A program made the position numbers and the translations under genes. The notes beneath the pieces were generated by a model. The model ran no database searches and was not told the DNA's origin. It was given only the letters and a program-made list of their open reading frames with translations. Shown here one piece after another: positions 33,640-44,649 of a stretch of DNA of 64,000 nt (the first letter of the stretch is position 1; each line of letters opens with the position of its first letter). Source of the DNA: Adiantum capillus-veneris (lineage: Eukaryota; Streptophyta; Polypodiopsida; Polypodiales; Pteridaceae); contig CM043962.1 of the NCBI GenBank assembly GCA_014529385.2, forward strand, positions 84,345,621-84,409,620, given 5' to 3'.

Positions 33640-34650
33640 CTCGTAGTTTTGTCAAGAAAGGACAAGAAGATAAAGTGTGCAAATGTAAGAAAGGACAAGA
33701 AAATAAAGTGTGCAAATGTAAGAAAGCTTTATATGGGTTAAAGTAGTCTCCTCAAGATTGGTATGAGAAAGCTAACACTCATTTGGTTAAACAAGGCTTT
33801 CGTAATAGTCCAAGTGAGAGCACTATGTATGTCAAACATGAGGGTGATGTATTTATCATCGTTATTTTGTATGTGGATGATTTGTTGATTACTAGTCCAA
33901 ATGAGATACACATTACTAAGTTCAAGGCTGAATTGAATGCCACTTTCAAGATGAAACCTATGGGGCTTTTGCATCATTACTTGGGCATATAGTTTAAGCG
34001 GTGTGATGGTGGAGGGATTGCTTTGTGTCAAGCAAGATACATAGAAACATTACTATGTAAGTTTGGACTTGAGGACTACAAACCTATTCCTACTCCAATG
34101 AAAACAAGTTTGAAACTGAGTCTTCATGATGTTGGAGATCTTTCTAATGTCACTCTTTATTGTTGGATGCCTTATTTTTCCGGATGTCACTCTTTATAGA
34201 CTGTTGTTGGTGGATGCCATATTTATTCATACAAGGTCGGATATTCAATTTGTAGTTTCACAATTCACCAAATTTATGCACGGCCTAGAGTCTAAGCATT
34301 GGTGTGCTATTAAAAGGATCTTTTGCTAGTTGAGTGACACTCTATATCTTAGGTTGTTTCATCCTAAGGGGGATCATTGTCACTAGATTTACATGCTTTT
34401 TCAAATGCATACTGGGTTGGTTGTTATGACACAAAAGTGTCCACTAGTGGTTTTTGTTTCATGCTTATTAGTTCATGCATATCATTGTTGAGCAAGAAGC
34501 AACCTATTGTGGCCCATTCTAGCTATGAAGCTAAGTATAGGGCAATCTTCATTGCTAGAGTTGAGTGTGCATAGCTCAAACTCCTTATGGCTGATTTGGG
34601 TGTTGGATAGGACACTGCCAACATCATCTACAATGACAGTCAGAACACAT
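33640..34650 (+). pseudogene. Copia 2: reverse transcriptase/RNase H fragment
   Basis: Begins near KVCKCKKALYGLK at 33700, then DWYEKANTHLVKQGF, STMYVKHEGDVFIIVILYVD and DLLITSP (intact YVDD), LNATFKMKPMGLLHHYLGI, ALCQARYIETLL, then RNase H pieces (DLHAFSNAYWVGCYDTKVST, SGFCFMLISSCISLLSKKQP, SSYEAKYRAI, YNDSQNTLVV). Stops occur at 33743, 33990 and repeatedly after 34170. An 11-residue in-frame duplication precedes ALYGLK. Gag, protease and integrase are absent, and the copy is truncated at both ends. Confidence 0.8.
33654..33719 (+). repeat. 33-bp in-frame tandem duplication in copia 2
   Basis: Two copies (33654-33686 and 33687-33719) differ at one base and duplicate the KVCKCKKGQ segment of the reverse transcriptase. 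Confidence 0.9.
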
Positions 34651-35096
34651 TGGTAGTTACACGGAACCTAGTTAATGTGGAAGGGTGCCAAGAAATCAAG
34701 AGGCATTTTTTGAAAAAAGGAAGTCCACATGTAATGCTCCCTCATTCTCCATCTTCGCTTGTTAGAGGAGGCTTCCCCAAATTTGAAGAGGCATTGTTAC
34801 ATTTTTGTGTATGTGTATGTCTGGCGCAATTGGAGAAAAGGACACAAGTAGTCAAACATCAAGATTTCAAGAAGGAGACAAGGCCAGTTTTGAAACATGT
34901 ACCAAGACATCAAACTATAGAACTTCAAATTTTAGGATGACATTTTATGGGATATTGCAGAAAATTTTTAGGTGGAAAGTTTTGGTTGTGCATAACTGCA
35001 TTTGTAGCATTTTTCATTTTCATTGATTTGATATTTATACTGTGCAAAATCATCCATGTCATCATCTATCTCATTCCACCATAGCCTCCACACAAT

Positions 35097-35097
<1 letters not shown>

Positions 35098-35187
<90 letters not shown>

Positions 35188-35196
35188 CCTCTCCAC
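35098..35196. repeat. (CT)n microsatellite
   Basis: About 98 bp of CT with two interruptions, followed by a C-rich stretch. Confidence 0.97.
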
Positions 35197-35799
35197 CCCC
35201 CCCCCCTCCCCCGGGCGAGTTGTGAGACAAAAGTGCAGTAATTCAATATATATACCTTACTTCGCATGTGGGATTATTCATCCCCCTACCACTCATACTT
35301 ACACCCCTATATGCCTCACACCAATTGCTCACAAGTTTTTACACAGTTAGTGTTGTCGCACATAGCACAAGAATATATGCATTTTGTGTGACATCGGAAC
35401 ATTTCTCCTATATAATTGTGTGCACATTATTGCATTAAATTGTGGCCAGAAAGCACCTAAGTTTCAGCCTTTCTTGCAAAGTGCTACCACCGCACAATGA
35501 CCACACATCTTTGTGAGGTCTCCAACCTAGAGTGTTGAGGAAACTTGGATAGTTATACCTCTCTTAATACTATAGTTTCATTCATGATACCTTGCCCCTA
35601 TCTATAGAGCAAGGATATAGGCAATGGAGGAGAGGCTAAGTTGCAAAATAAAACCGCCGTATTATATGGAGACAAGTCATTGAAATCGGTCTATTGAATT
35701 GTTTCTTTGCATTTCAATTGAAGTTTTCTTTGATCAAAGTTTTTTTTATATTAAAAAAAAGCTTTGATTGAATGATTTTTAGTATATAGCATTTTGCCA

Positions 35800-37245
35800 A
35801 TGTTCTCCCAACCCCCTGGAATTCAAGTGATAACGGCAAAAAGAAGATGCATTGCCATTATTGCAAAAGATAATGATCATTTGATCAAGGAGTGTACTAA
35901 GTTGAAGGCCAAAAAAGTTAAGAAGAAAGAGGTTTGTTCCATTTCAAATGTTGGTTCCACTACAAATGCATCTATTGTTGAGTCTTCTGTGAAAGGAGAC
36001 TATGATGCTGATGTTGACGCAGAATGGGCTTTTACTATACAGAATGCACTTATGATCCTAATGTCCATGATGCATGTTTGTCAGTTGCCACAGATGCTCA
36101 AGTGTTGCACTTTGATAGTGGTGCTACAAAGCACATTACCTCTCATCGTGACTTGTTTATCTCTCTCGAGGATGTCCCTCATAGGAATTCAGTCACTTGT
36201 GCCAACAATGCCTCTTATCCGGTCAAGGGAGTCGGCAAATGATAGATCTTTCACACTTGTCGATGCACTTTATGTACTTGGTATCAAGAAGAATCTTTTG
36301 TCTATATCTACACTTGCTAGACTTGGACTTGTAGTCAAGTTTGTGGATGACAAATGTACAGTACATGATCTCACTTTTGGTGATGAAATTGTTGTATTTG
36401 GCATTTTATGTCGTGGGCTGTATAAGCTCACTTTGTATGACAAGTGTGGGCAAAATTTTTCAAATGCAGGTGTGGATTCTAAGGCTATTTTAGATGCAAA
36501 ACTTTCGCATGCACGTTTTGGACATCTGAATTTTGCCAATTTGTTGCGTTTGCAGAAATGTGATGGTTGCTTCTTGGCCGCCTCTTGAAGCACCTATCAA
36601 ACATGTTTGTGAAGGCTTTATTTTGGGTAAGATGCATCGTTCAAAGTTTCCAAAGGATGGTTTAGTTAGGGTCACATGCAAGTTGCAGCTTGTGCATAAT
36701 GTGACTTTCATTGATGATTACTCCAAGCATGCATGGGTATATCCACTCAAAGGGAAGTCCGAAGTTTTTATGTGCTTCAATTTTTTTTTGGCTATGGTTG
36801 AAAATGTCTCCAAGTGTACTATCGGCACCCTCCGTTCCGATCGAGGGAGGGAGTATATGTCTCATGAATTTAATGCATTTATGGCTAGTCGTGGGATAAA
36901 ACATCAATGTACAGTTCCTTATACACCTCAGCAAAATGGTGTTACTGCGAGGAAAAATAGGTCACTTACAAAAATGGCACAATGTATGGTCAAAAGTCAA
37001 GCTTTGCTGCATTCATTTTGGCTTGAGGCCATCATGTGTGCCACTTATGTACTGAACATGTGTCCTACGAAAGCTTAGAAGACTATGACTCCATATGAAG
37101 CATGTCATGCTAGAAAGCCTTCTATTGAGCACGTGCGTGTTTTTGGCTATTTGGCATATGTTTTGGTGCCACAAATGCAACGTAGGAAATTGGATGATAA
37201 GGCTATCAAATGTATTTTTGCTGGTTATAGTGCTGAAAGCAAAGG
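35800..37245 (+). pseudogene. Copia 3: gag end, protease and integrase, broken
   Basis: A frame-shifted zinc knuckle (MHCHYCK, then DHLIKEC, ~35850-35900) and a protease with intact active site (LHFDSGATKHIT, ~36110). Pre-integrase follows (LYVLGIKKNLLSISTLARLG, HARFGHLNFANL), then integrase (TFIDDYSKHAWVYPLKGKSE, LRSDRGREYMS, TPQQNGVTARKNRS), continuing MTPYEACHARKPSIEHVRVF to KGY at 37250. The first catalytic Asp region is deleted and the catalytic Glu (normally GVAERKNR) is Ala, so the integrase is dead. Frame changes occur near 35870, 36240, 36600 and 37076. Copia homology stops abruptly at ~37245 where an unrelated Ty3-type frame takes over. Confidence 0.8.
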
Positions 37246-38663
37246 TTATTCGTGTGGAGACTCTTGATGGAGTTGAAACCATTGGATTCCTCAATGGGAA
37301 AAAATTTAAAAGATACTATGATCCTTTAAGCCAAGAGGAGCTATGTGCCATCCATACAAAAAAGGCAGCCAAGGCACAAATAGAATTGAAGAAGATACAA
37401 GCTCAAGCTGAGGCTAAGGAGCGACAACAACGCATAAGACAAAAACGAGAGGCTCACCTTGGAGTCACACATGCATTCCACGTTGAAATCGACGAGGATT
37501 GGTTGAACTCTGACACACCTCTAGAATACCCTATTGAGCTAAACAGCACTTATGGAAAAGTGCTATATAACGCCTTATTGGACACGGGTGCTAAATATAA
37601 TCTGCTATCATATGGGGTGTGGTGTCAGTTAGGGAAGCCACATCTATCTGAGAGTATTATCCAAGTCAAGGGTGTCAATAAGAAAAAAACTTTGGTTTTT
37701 GGAATCTGGCACACTTCTGTCAGTTATGAAAATGGGGTTGTAGCTCAAGACTTTTTGGTCATGCCTGTCGGAACTATGGAGAGTAATATAAATCTGGGAC
37801 GCACGTGGATGATAGCCACCAAATGCACTATTGATTGGGGGACAGGGGGTGTCACAACACAGAAACCAACTCTTAGCCTTGTCACTCAAGCCACATTCCC
37901 AGAGATATTTCCTCTTAAGGAAATAAACGCCAAAACATTGCATGTCCAAGAGGTTGAACCATATGTCCCCATAGCCCAAGTCTCTAGAGCTTCAACTGAT
38001 GTAACTGAAATAAAGCTTGAGACACACAAGACACATCCCAATATAACAAAGAAAACATACAAGTGGGTCTCTAAAGCTTCTTTAACAACCATAGTCAGTG
38101 CTAAAAGACAGGAGCTTGGTAAGAGACGTCCCATTCGCCCCAAGAAATGTAAAGAAACGTTGCGTTGGATTCCTAAAAAACTATCGGAAGCCCAAGGCTA
38201 CTATGAAGGAAATTATCAAATCTGGGTGCCAAAACGTAAATTGTGCTCTTACTTGTCACCGGACCCATGTGAGCTCAATCTTGTGGCTCCAAAACGAATT
38301 GAAGATCGCGGAAAGGAAAAAATCAAGGAATGTTACACACCTGCTCCAGAGCTAGTTTGGGTACAAAAAAAAGAACAATTTGTTCCACTTAGCTCAGGAA
38401 CAAGGAAATCAAATGAAGCTTCTTGCTCTTCATGTAGTTCCTATACGGAAATAGAAGCTTCGACACAACCTCCACCTACCATTGTACATATCCATACAAG
38501 CAAGAAAGAGTTTGCACCTCTCGTTGTAAGTTCACCACCTACAACAATGTTGCAAATAAAATCATGGGAGAGTACCTTACCACCCTTGCAACTAGATGAA
38601 ACGCATAGGGCGGTCGAAAACTATTGGTTAAAGCCTTCACCTATAACAACTTGGAAAAACTAG
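37240..38663 (+). CDS. Ty3-type integrase tail fused to downstream aspartic-protease ORF
   Basis: About 470 codons are open, without a stop. They begin with AKVIRVETLDGVETI and LNGKKFKRYYDP, which resemble the C-terminal end of a Ty3 integrase (..G.Y.L.TLDG...NG..LKRYY). A Lys/Gln-rich coiled region follows (37360-37450). Then comes a retropepsin-like domain at ~37545-37850: YGKVLYNALLDTGAKYNLLS (active-site DTGA), IIQVKGVNKKKTLVF, VVAQDFLVMPVG, NLGRTWMIATKCTIDW (the LGR.W...IDW end of Ty3 proteases). The basic C-terminal half repeats a W-V/I-P-K motif (YKWVSK, LRWIPKK, YQIWVPKRK, LVWVQKK). It stops 43 bp before a polypurine tract and LTR. In ordinary Ty3 elements the protease precedes reverse transcriptase, so this order is odd. 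Its start is unknown because copia 3 abuts it. I am sure of the protease fold, less of the integrase tail. Confidence 0.6.
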
Positions 38664-38706
38664 TTTCAAAGGGTGACGACATCATTTCAAACGGTATGAT
38701 CTACCC

Positions 38707-38720
38707 AAGGAAGGGGGGAG
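38707..38720 (+). promoter_or_regulatory. Polypurine tract
   Basis: AAGGAAGGGGGGAG sits directly before TGTTTGCTGG, the probable LTR start, and would prime plus-strand synthesis. Confidence 0.6.
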
Positions 38721-38930
38721 TGTTTGCTGGCATCCATCATTCACTTGCTTCCCTCTCAACCTTTCTCCCTGACCTCTTAATCTCCAATCTTAGGGAATGT
38801 ATATATAAAGCCTTATACTCACAAAAACAAGATAAAAAAGTAAAGGAGTGAGAGCCATAACACAAAATCATAAAAACACATTATGCACAAGAACACGACC
38901 CTTGTAATATTTGCACTCTAACCATCATCT
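38721..38930 (+). repeat. 3' LTR (U3/R part) with TATA box
   Basis: Starts TGTTTGCTGGCATCC after the polypurine tract. It has TATATAAA at 38802-38809, about 80 bp in, as expected for an LTR promoter. The right end is not defined. Confidence 0.5.
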
Positions 38931-38949
38931 ATTTGCGTGTACATATATG

Positions 38950-39367
38950 GCTAGTACGCTAGAGTCATCCACTCCTGCCTTGGGTGAGAGGTACCCTCGT
39001 TACTTTTCACAAATGTTTCACATGGTCTTTTCGGTGCTTGCATGTGAATGGGATTTGGTAGGTACGCTAGCATGTGAGAGGAATTTTGAGGAGTTAGAAT
39101 GGCTGATACCTCTTGACCATGACTGACCCATACTTAGTAGAGAGTGTTTCTCCCATTGCACAGGCCTACCCTTTTGACCAAGATGACTATAGGCGTCTAG
39201 TGACCTTCTTAGTAAACATGGGTACCTATGATGAAGAAGAAGATTTACATGACTATACGGATGGCACATATGGTCTCATGGATGATGACTTTGTTTATCT
39301 CAACGGCGAGGATAGGGGTTTAGCCTTAGGGTTTCCCCCCAATCTCTACAATATCCTATTCCCTTGA
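38950..39367 (+). CDS. Two short acidic frames of unknown origin
   Basis: Frame one (MASTLESSTPALGERYPRYF ... LEWLIPLDHD, from 38947) is followed by frame two (MTMTDPYLVESVSP, DDYRRLVTFLVNMGTYDEEE, DDDFVYLNGEDRGLAL), ending at 39367. A purine-rich AGGGGGAG/TGCAAATAATT at 39374 follows, like another polypurine tract plus LTR edge. They may be the 3' ORF of an LTR element. The family is not recognised. Confidence 0.3.
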
Positions 39368-39659
39368 CTCTCTAGGGGGAGTGCAAATAATTAGGTTAGG
39401 GTTTCTTATGTTTTTGTTGTGTTCAATAAGTGTTGGTACCTTTTCCCACTGATGTGCCTCCTAGAGGTATTCTTTGTGTTTCCTAGTGTCTACAGGAGCG
39501 TGTTGTTGTTGTTAGGATTTGGACCTTCATGGAATCTTTATCTCGACTCACTCTTCAAATCAAGCGCGACCATCAACACAAACAGGTGTTTCTTGTCCAT
39601 TAGCATTGCCCCTTATCTTTTTTGCAACTATGATTGTCTGCTTTGATTGTGATTGGTAG

Positions 39660-40110
39660 CATAATATCCAACACATTTACTTAGTACCAAAAATTTAATT
39701 CAATGTCATTTTTGTCATAATCACTTGTCTAGATTTAAAAATCAAGCAGTCCGACTAAGCTAGTTTGACCAAGTTAGGTGTTACAGATCTTCTCTTAATA
39801 CCATGAGGAATGTCTTCCTAATAATCAATGGTTACTTAGGTTCTTAATCCGATTTAAGCAGCATTGTGTGAAATGTACTAGGGCTTTCTAGTGGGCTTAG
39901 TCCCTATTGACCTTTAGCTTAAGTATTATAAAGGAAGTTTACTAGTGTGATGAGCCTGGAAAGGTGTAACAGTGTTATATGACCCCCCAAAGTTACAAAA
40001 TTAAAATGCTTAAAACGAACAAACAAAAAATCAAAGTGCCACAATGTAAAATCTTAAACTGAAAGAGAAATCTCAGCTTGATCTGGTACTTCACTCACAT
40101 GTATCGCCTA
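39660..40110. other. Gene-free, possible LTR
   Basis: No coding signal. A primer site at 40111 implies that an LTR, perhaps starting near TGTAACAGTG at 39966, ends here. Confidence 0.35.
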
Positions 40111-40123
40111 TGGTACTAGAGCC
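40111..40123 (+). promoter_or_regulatory. Primer-binding site (tRNA-Met type)
   Basis: TGGTACTAGAGCC follows ATGTATCGCCTA. It is the plus-strand counterpart of the motif at 13403-13415. Confidence 0.4.
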
Positions 40124-40727
40124 CTAGAGGTTCCCAGTGTGGGCGCTTTTCCTTGAAAAGCAAAAAACCCAAGGCATACAAAATAAGCACACACATCAAA
40201 ATTGAATCACTGTGAAAAGACTTTGGGGGTCAAAGAAAAGGTAATCAGTCAGGCGATGATTTCATGAGAAATTCCTTTTATCGTAGCTTAACTACAAGGT
40301 CTTCTAGGTATAGCCTCTAGTCATCCCTCAAACATGAAATACTTGGCTCTCGCGATTAAACAACTTAATTGACCAGAGAAAATTAAGAAGCTTACCCATG
40401 GTATTAATAGTCGATCTCTAGTGCCTTTCAACCGTTAAATTAGCGACCCCAGACTTGTTTAATTTTTTACCTTTACAGCTATTTATGCATTTGATTATAT
40501 TGCAATTTAATGTGTATTGCTGACAAATGGTTTAAAATTATGTTACCAATCACATTGTCTGCCTACAACTGCATATGCTTTTTAATTCTATATGAGAATG
40601 CAATTACTGTGCCAATGTTGTTTGATTTTGTAGTGACTGAAGAAGGCTAAGGACATTCATCTCAAATGCTCTTCCACCTCGACGAACGAGCTTCAACTCA
40701 ATAGCTTCCGAGGACGGAATCTTATCA

Positions 40728-41380
40728 GAAAGGGGGGCATGTTAACCCTCATGGCTCACGGACACCATATCACCTACGACGGACGTTGTATTATTTACTT
40801 GGTAGAGTCAGGTACCGGGCTTGTCGGTCCAATAAGGAAAGGGTAAGAGTGATCGCCGATGAGAGACGCACTGTAACTGGAACATTCAAGGGATTAGTTG
40901 GCTAAGCATGGGCGCCCAATTGTGAATGGGGTGAGCTCATATAAAAGTCAACTAAACCTAAAATTCACTCATTCTCTCATTTGTGCAATTGAAGAGTGCT
41001 CTTGATCCATCTCCATCTTCTTCTTCTTCATCTCCTTGTCTGTGTGTGTGTGTGTATGCGTGAGAGAGAGAGAGAGTGTGTGTGCGATCGAGCATTGAGG
41101 CGGCACGACGGCGGCAAGGCGGTTGAGCGCGGCGTAGCGGCTTCTCCCTCTTCTTCGCGGCGAGGAATCCTCCACGAAGCAAGCATAGAGCGGTGAGTGA
41201 CACACCATCATCATCTTTGAGCTTACTAGTTTATTCTTGTTGTGTGCTTGGAGCCATTTGTGGCTTGCACTCGGTGTATCGGCAAGTTCCTTGCATTGAC
41301 ACGTGCGACATACGCGCACAGATATGTATCAGGGATGTCATTTGTCTATCCCTTTTGGAGCTTCTCCATTTGGTAGTCTA
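40728..41380 (+). mobile_element. Ty3-type polypurine tract and LTR
   Basis: GAAAGGGGGGCA is followed by TGTTAACCCTCATGGCTCAC, the LTR start at 40740. TATAAAAG at 40940-40947, a CT/GT-rich leader and a G/C-rich segment follow. The upstream reading TTSFNSIASEDGIL fits the Ty3 pol C-terminus. Only ~600 bp separate this tract from the primer site at 40111, so the interior is deleted if both belong together. Confidence 0.5.
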
Positions 41381-41389
41381 GACAGGTGA

Positions 41390-41840
41390 TCTGCTCATAG
41401 ATGCATCTTTCCTTTTTTGACCACAAGAGTAAAAATCAAACTCTAGAAATATTGTAAACCATCGTACAATTTTTCCGGTATTACATGGTTTGCTTACAAG
41501 ATATAAGAGGGCTTGATGATCTACGAATCAACAAATATGTTTGCAAGGAGATAATGCATAAAGTTCTTAACCGCATGTATCATCCCCAACCCCTCTCTCT
41601 TCGTGGTTGTGTAGTTCTTTTCAACACTATTAAGCTGCTGGCATAGCATACTAGGAAATCCATATTTCCTTCTCCTGGTTGGGCCAAGATGCATCCAATA
41701 GCAAATACCAAAGCATCGATATGAACATAAAAGATCTTTTTCCAATCCGGTGCTTTCAAGACTGGAGTAGATATGAGTGCTTTCTTCAAATTTTCAAAGG
41801 ATTCTTCACACTCCTCAGTCCACACAAAGGATACTATGAG
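41390..41840 (-). pseudogene. Ty3 RNase H fragment
   Basis: The minus strand reads WTEECEESFENLKKALISTP, VLKAPDWKKIFYVHIDALVF, AIGCILAQPGEGNMDFLVCY, QLNSVEKNYTTTKREGLGMI and HAVKNFMHYLLANIF, ending near ADHLSRL. This is the diagnostic order of the Ty3 reverse-transcriptase-linked RNase H. The catalytic DAS reads DAL. A frameshift lies at ~41640. It begins only ~110 bp after the primer site at 41972, so gag, protease and reverse transcriptase have been deleted. Confidence 0.8.
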
Positions 41841-41952
41841 TCTATGCAGGGGTTGGGAAATGACCTACCTAGAGTAAAATAACAACGCTCCGGTGAACCA
41901 GAGGAACTTTCACCTCATAGGACTAGTCTAAGGTCATCTACCTAGGGCTCTT

Positions 41953-42867
41953 GTCCTCAACAGTGGCGCCAATGTTGTCGAGATGATTCAATGCTCGTAG
42001 TTGCTAACAAAGTGAGAACTATGCCAAAAAACAAGATGTCAACCAAGGATGTAGCTTGACCCGTAGGTGCATGGAAACAAATAGATGGGTGTTAATCACC
42101 TACTCGACCTTCTAATGACAATCACTAACAAGGAAAACCCACTCAAAGCACACTATGTATGCGTGCAAGTTATCGTATCTATGATGGATACACTCTTTGA
42201 AACAATACTTAACGCTATCAAATCGTCGCAAAACTCAAGGGTGACCTCTACACACCTAAAGGAAACTGCCCTAAAGTTTCTAACCCAAATCACTACATGT
42301 AAACACTTGGTGCAAAAATTGCATATGAAGACAAGCCAAAAATTACAAGTCATCGATTTTAGACATGCTTAGGCCTAAAGTGTAGTTCTACTTTCCATGA
42401 ACGCAATGACATATAGCAATCTCTATTTGGATGCACAGTTAGAGAGAAAACTTGCCTCAAAGCTCATGCAAAAGCTCTTTGCGAAGAGATCAAAACCGTG
42501 CAAGCTTGGCATCGGCGCGTAGCTCTTTCTGTTGCTAACACAATGGTGAAGATGCCTTCACAATGTAGAATTTGTAGCGTGCATAGAAAGTAGAAGAAGA
42601 TCGCTCACTCTCTCACACAAAACTCACGGCACACTTAGTTGAGCCCAAAAGTTGTCATTCGGGTTACAAAAATTGGCTTTTATACCGTATCTTTGGAGGT
42701 TCTAACTTCTCAAAATCGTCTCCTACTTCTTCCCATGGGTTTTGCTAATGTGCATATTTAGTATATTACAATCTGGAAACTCAATCGAGTCCCAAAAAAA
42801 ATTCACATTGAGTTTGACGGAGTAAATAATACAAAAATTGGGCTTTTCTCGTGTTCAGTGGTTAACA
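41953..42867 (-). mobile_element. Ty3 LTR with primer-binding site, minus strand
   Basis: On the minus strand the LTR starts TGTTAACCACTGAACACG (42867) and ends TCATCTCGACAACA (41973), 895 bp. TTGGCGCCACTGTTGAGGAC follows (41972-41953), the TGGCGCC-type primer site of many plant Ty3 elements. The same LTR family occurs in plus orientation at 54097. Confidence 0.75.
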
Positions 42868-44150
42868 ATGTGATATTTTGTTGGTGGTTTTGGTGCACCA
42901 TCTAGGGTTGCATAGCATGTGATTGAGTCTTACACAAGTAAGTTACTCTATCTAAGGAGAGCTATCAAAGATTCTCCTTCTAGTTGTCACTAGATTATTA
43001 GAAAGATATCATTTTGTACTTTATGCCTTTGTGCTCACAAAGTCTGGCGTTTACTTACAGAGTCAGCTTGTTTTGAGGGAACATGAGCATGCAACCATGT
43101 GCAAAGATGGAAAACGCTCTATTCTTGGCTTGTGAGGAACCTTACAATACCATGTTAAAAGATTTTGATAAGGATAGTAGAATTTGTGTAGAATCTTGAA
43201 CCATTAGGTTCTCTCTAGGAGCTCTTAGGAAAGCCCTTCATAAAGTACTTTAATCTTCCCTAGTGTCATAGACACACAAAGATTCAAGTGTATATGAATC
43301 TCTATATTAGGAAGACAAATACTTGTAATAGAAGCCTGGCAACAACAATAGTGTCTCCCTTTGTAATTTTTTCATGAGGTTGGAATCCTCTATAAATGCT
43401 TTTGTATATACACTCATTTTGGTGCAATATAAATATGTTTTTTTTTTAAATGGTGTCGTATTGAGGTAGAGTATTTAATTTAGATTAGTGGAGTTTCATA
43501 CAGATTTGAGAAACACTGTTGAACTTTATGGATATACTAATTTGTTGTTATTGGTTGCCTCTAAGATGTTTCAAGTCTCCTTTTAAATCACTCCACCAAG
43601 AAGAAATTCAAGCAATATTTTGATTGCAACTTAAATTTTCATAGTTATTCTTATTAATGTGGATCATAACCTTTGTCAAGATGGCCTATCAAATATATCC
43701 TGCTTAATTAACAACATTTCACGAGTTGAAAAACTTGAATTCTTACTTTCCAACACGTTATTGTTTCCATACTAGTATGCTTATGACAAGCTTGACTTAG
43801 AGAAAGGACGGCTTGAGATGGAGGTGTCGATGCATAGCGGTGATTGATAGGTGAACACTTAACTTATTGCTAATCAAGGAACTTTTCGTTGGATATTATA
43901 CCAATAGGGATCACATGTGGTTTCAAACACCAAAGAAATGGTTTTAGCAAAACATTGCCAAGAACGGGGGGTGGGCACAAGGAAGTAAAAATCGGCTCCT
44001 TGTTTGGCCAATTTCTAGTGTTGAGTGTTTAGTGCACAAGCTTTGTGAGGCCTTTTAACACAGAGAAAAATGAGAGAGGGAAGGGGGGGAGCTTGCTCTG
44101 AGTACATCAAACACTACATCTCCATCTCATGGCCATCCATTAAAAAAAGG
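42868..44150. other. Gene-free stretch
   Basis: No open frame of note, only a T-run at 43440. Nothing recognisable. Confidence 0.6.
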
Positions 44151-44154
44151 GTAT

Positions 44155-44302
44155 GTTTGCCATTTTAGAGCCCCAAGATCCCTCAACAAGAGGGGCCACA
44201 AGGGCATGCAAAATGGTTAAATAGGGATCCCTGTTTATCCATTTTGCATCTCCTTGTGGCCCCTCTTATTGAGGGGTCATGGGGCCTTAAAATGGCATAC
44301 AA
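44155..44302. mobile_element. Foldback (MITE-like) palindromic element
   Basis: Arms of ~70 bp meet at AGGGATCCCT (44223-44232). They share GCCATTTTA / TAAAATGGC, AGAGGGGCCACAAGG / CCTTGTGGCCCCTCT and TGCAAAATGG / CCATTTTGCA, with few mismatches and no loop. It lacks coding sequence. Confidence 0.75.
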
Positions 44303-44490
44303 ATACAAATTACAGTTGTTTGCCCATGATACAAGTTTTAAGATTTACTGTTGAACTTTTAGGCTAATTTCAACAACTTGTAGCTCTCAATCGGCTCTAA
44401 GTCTGTCCAAGCTTGTCTCACATAAATTTGCTCATCTCATCGTGCTCGACGACTGTCATGTGATACTAAAAAGTCGTATCTTGCTCCGAT

Positions 44491-44648
44491 TCTTTAAAAA
44501 TCAACCTGCAAGTTGGCAATTTCTATAAAAATGATGTAAAACGGACATTTGTTACTTTTTTCTTAATCTTCTTTAAAAATCAACCTGCAAGTTGGAAATT
44601 TCTACAAAAATGATGTATAACGGACATTTGTTACTTTTTTCTTAATCT
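44491..44648. repeat. 79-bp tandem duplication
   Basis: Two nearly identical units (44491-44569 and 44570-44648), each beginning TCTTTAAAAATCAACCTGCA and ending TTTTTTCTTAATCT, with four or so mismatches. Confidence 0.9.
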
Positions 44649-44649
44649 A

